NCBI GenBank assembly: GCA_937899905.1
Contig: CALCCF010000113.1
Coordinates: 1-54,844 of the forward strand
Reading direction: 5' to 3'
From: an uncultured Phycisphaeraceae bacterium
Lineage (GTDB): Bacteria; Planctomycetota; Phycisphaerae; Phycisphaerales; UBA1924
Length of the DNA stretch: 54,844 bases
Part shown: positions 54,431 to 54,844 of the stretch, piece by piece
Numbering within the stretch: the stretch's first letter is position 1
Layout of the letters: the number at the start of each line of letters is the position of its first letter
Program-made: the position numbers and the translations under genes
The notes under the pieces: model-generated
What the model saw: only the letters and a program-made list of their open reading frames with translations
Told to the model about the DNA's origin: nothing
Database searches by the model: none

Positions 54431-54844
54431 GGGCCGTGCCGGCACCCGGATTGTTGGGCGACGGATCGTGGCGGGTCTGTCTTCGGCTCCAGAAATGGTC
54501 GGCTGACCTGGGGAGCGCCGCGTGTGGGCTATCGGTCATTCATGAGTCGGTCGTGAGGCGGAGCGTGATGTGGATGATCGATGCGAGCGTGATGCGAACA
54601 GCCGTGCGATGTTTACGAAGCCTTCATGAAGACTGCACGATTTGGTGTGCAAGTTGGGCGATTCGTCTGCCGATATCCCCAGCGGTACGCTAAAATAACA
54701 CCGGTCGGTGATGTTTGGTGTTGCGGTCGCCGATTGGAGTGCGGAAAGGTTGAGTTTGGGCGGTTCGCCGGTTGTGAGAGCCGGTGATGATCGGGGACGC
54801 GAGCCGCTCGTGAAACACAGGCATGGAGGTGGGCCGTGGTGGGC
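54431..54844. other. Upstream region of the glycogen synthase; possible next gene start
   Basis: About 410 bases without a supported gene. A TAAAAT box occurs at 54691-54696 without a convincing -35 partner. At the extreme right GGAGGT (54825-54830) is followed by a GTG at 54836, which could begin a plus-strand gene outside the window. The frame is too short to judge. Confidence 0.35.

Noticed and set aside
52577-54556. A 659-residue plus-strand open frame across the glycogen synthase
   Set aside because: It is antisense to clear GT3 motifs, with no signal peptide or domain.

Overview
The window looks like chromosome of a GC-rich planctomycete of the class Phycisphaerae. The evidence is the combination of two secreted proteins with C-terminal GC-type dockerin modules (13547-14506, 31430-32101), two proteins with PEP-CTERM-like sorting tails (18660-19385, 21966-22751), an ECF sigma factor fused by overlap to a membrane Ser/Thr kinase with TPR-like repeats (14715-17785), a TPR protein with two RNA polymerase alpha-CTD domains (40171-41109), and a eukaryote-type GT3 glycogen synthase (52532-54430). 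No rRNA, tRNA or CRISPR array was seen.

Layout. 1-1596: SpoIIE-type phosphatase translationally coupled to a lipoprotein that runs off the left edge. 1801-2265: Rrf2 regulator. 2437-8380: an accessory operon-like cluster of four exported proteins (a SnoaL/double AhpD-like/TSP3 protein, an outer-membrane barrel, a possible beta-propeller protein, an Ig-like protein). 8381-9000: a decayed second copy of the barrel gene. 9080-9772: SDR enzyme. 9805-11071: dead IS3-family element whose catalytic Glu codon is an amber stop. 11072-11911: non-coding. 11912-13261: exported coiled-coil/ClpP-fold protease. 13547-17785: dockerin protein, ECF sigma, kinase. 17961-23785: GNAT enzyme, PEP-CTERM protein with two Fur-like boxes, small conserved protein, LCAT-like lipoprotein, and an ECF sigma/anti-sigma/PEP-CTERM spondin row. 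From 23915 rightward the content is mostly core: MscS channel, CYTH protein, ligA, a FolD homologue, TPR and other lipoproteins, SDR, FKBPs, pdxA, MATE pump, asnS, folC, LOG, HU, 7Fe ferredoxin, AlkC-like protein, a three-gene envelope operon, glycogen phosphorylase and glycogen synthase.

How the genes work together. FolD and FolC belong to folate metabolism, but the FolD homologue lacks the three catalytic residues of the bifunctional enzyme. The phosphorylase and GT3 synthase form a glycogen synthesis/degradation pair. A large share of the window encodes exported proteins (lipoproteins, sorted proteins, FKBP foldases, barrel), consistent with a complex planctomycete envelope. Two sigma-factor loci are each joined to their partner (kinase; zinc anti-sigma). 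The most unusual items are the secreted double AhpD-like protein and its cluster, the FolD homologue, the TPR/alpha-CTD protein, and a candidate small RNA at about 41285-41362. All functional calls rest on motif recognition by eye; no database search was run.
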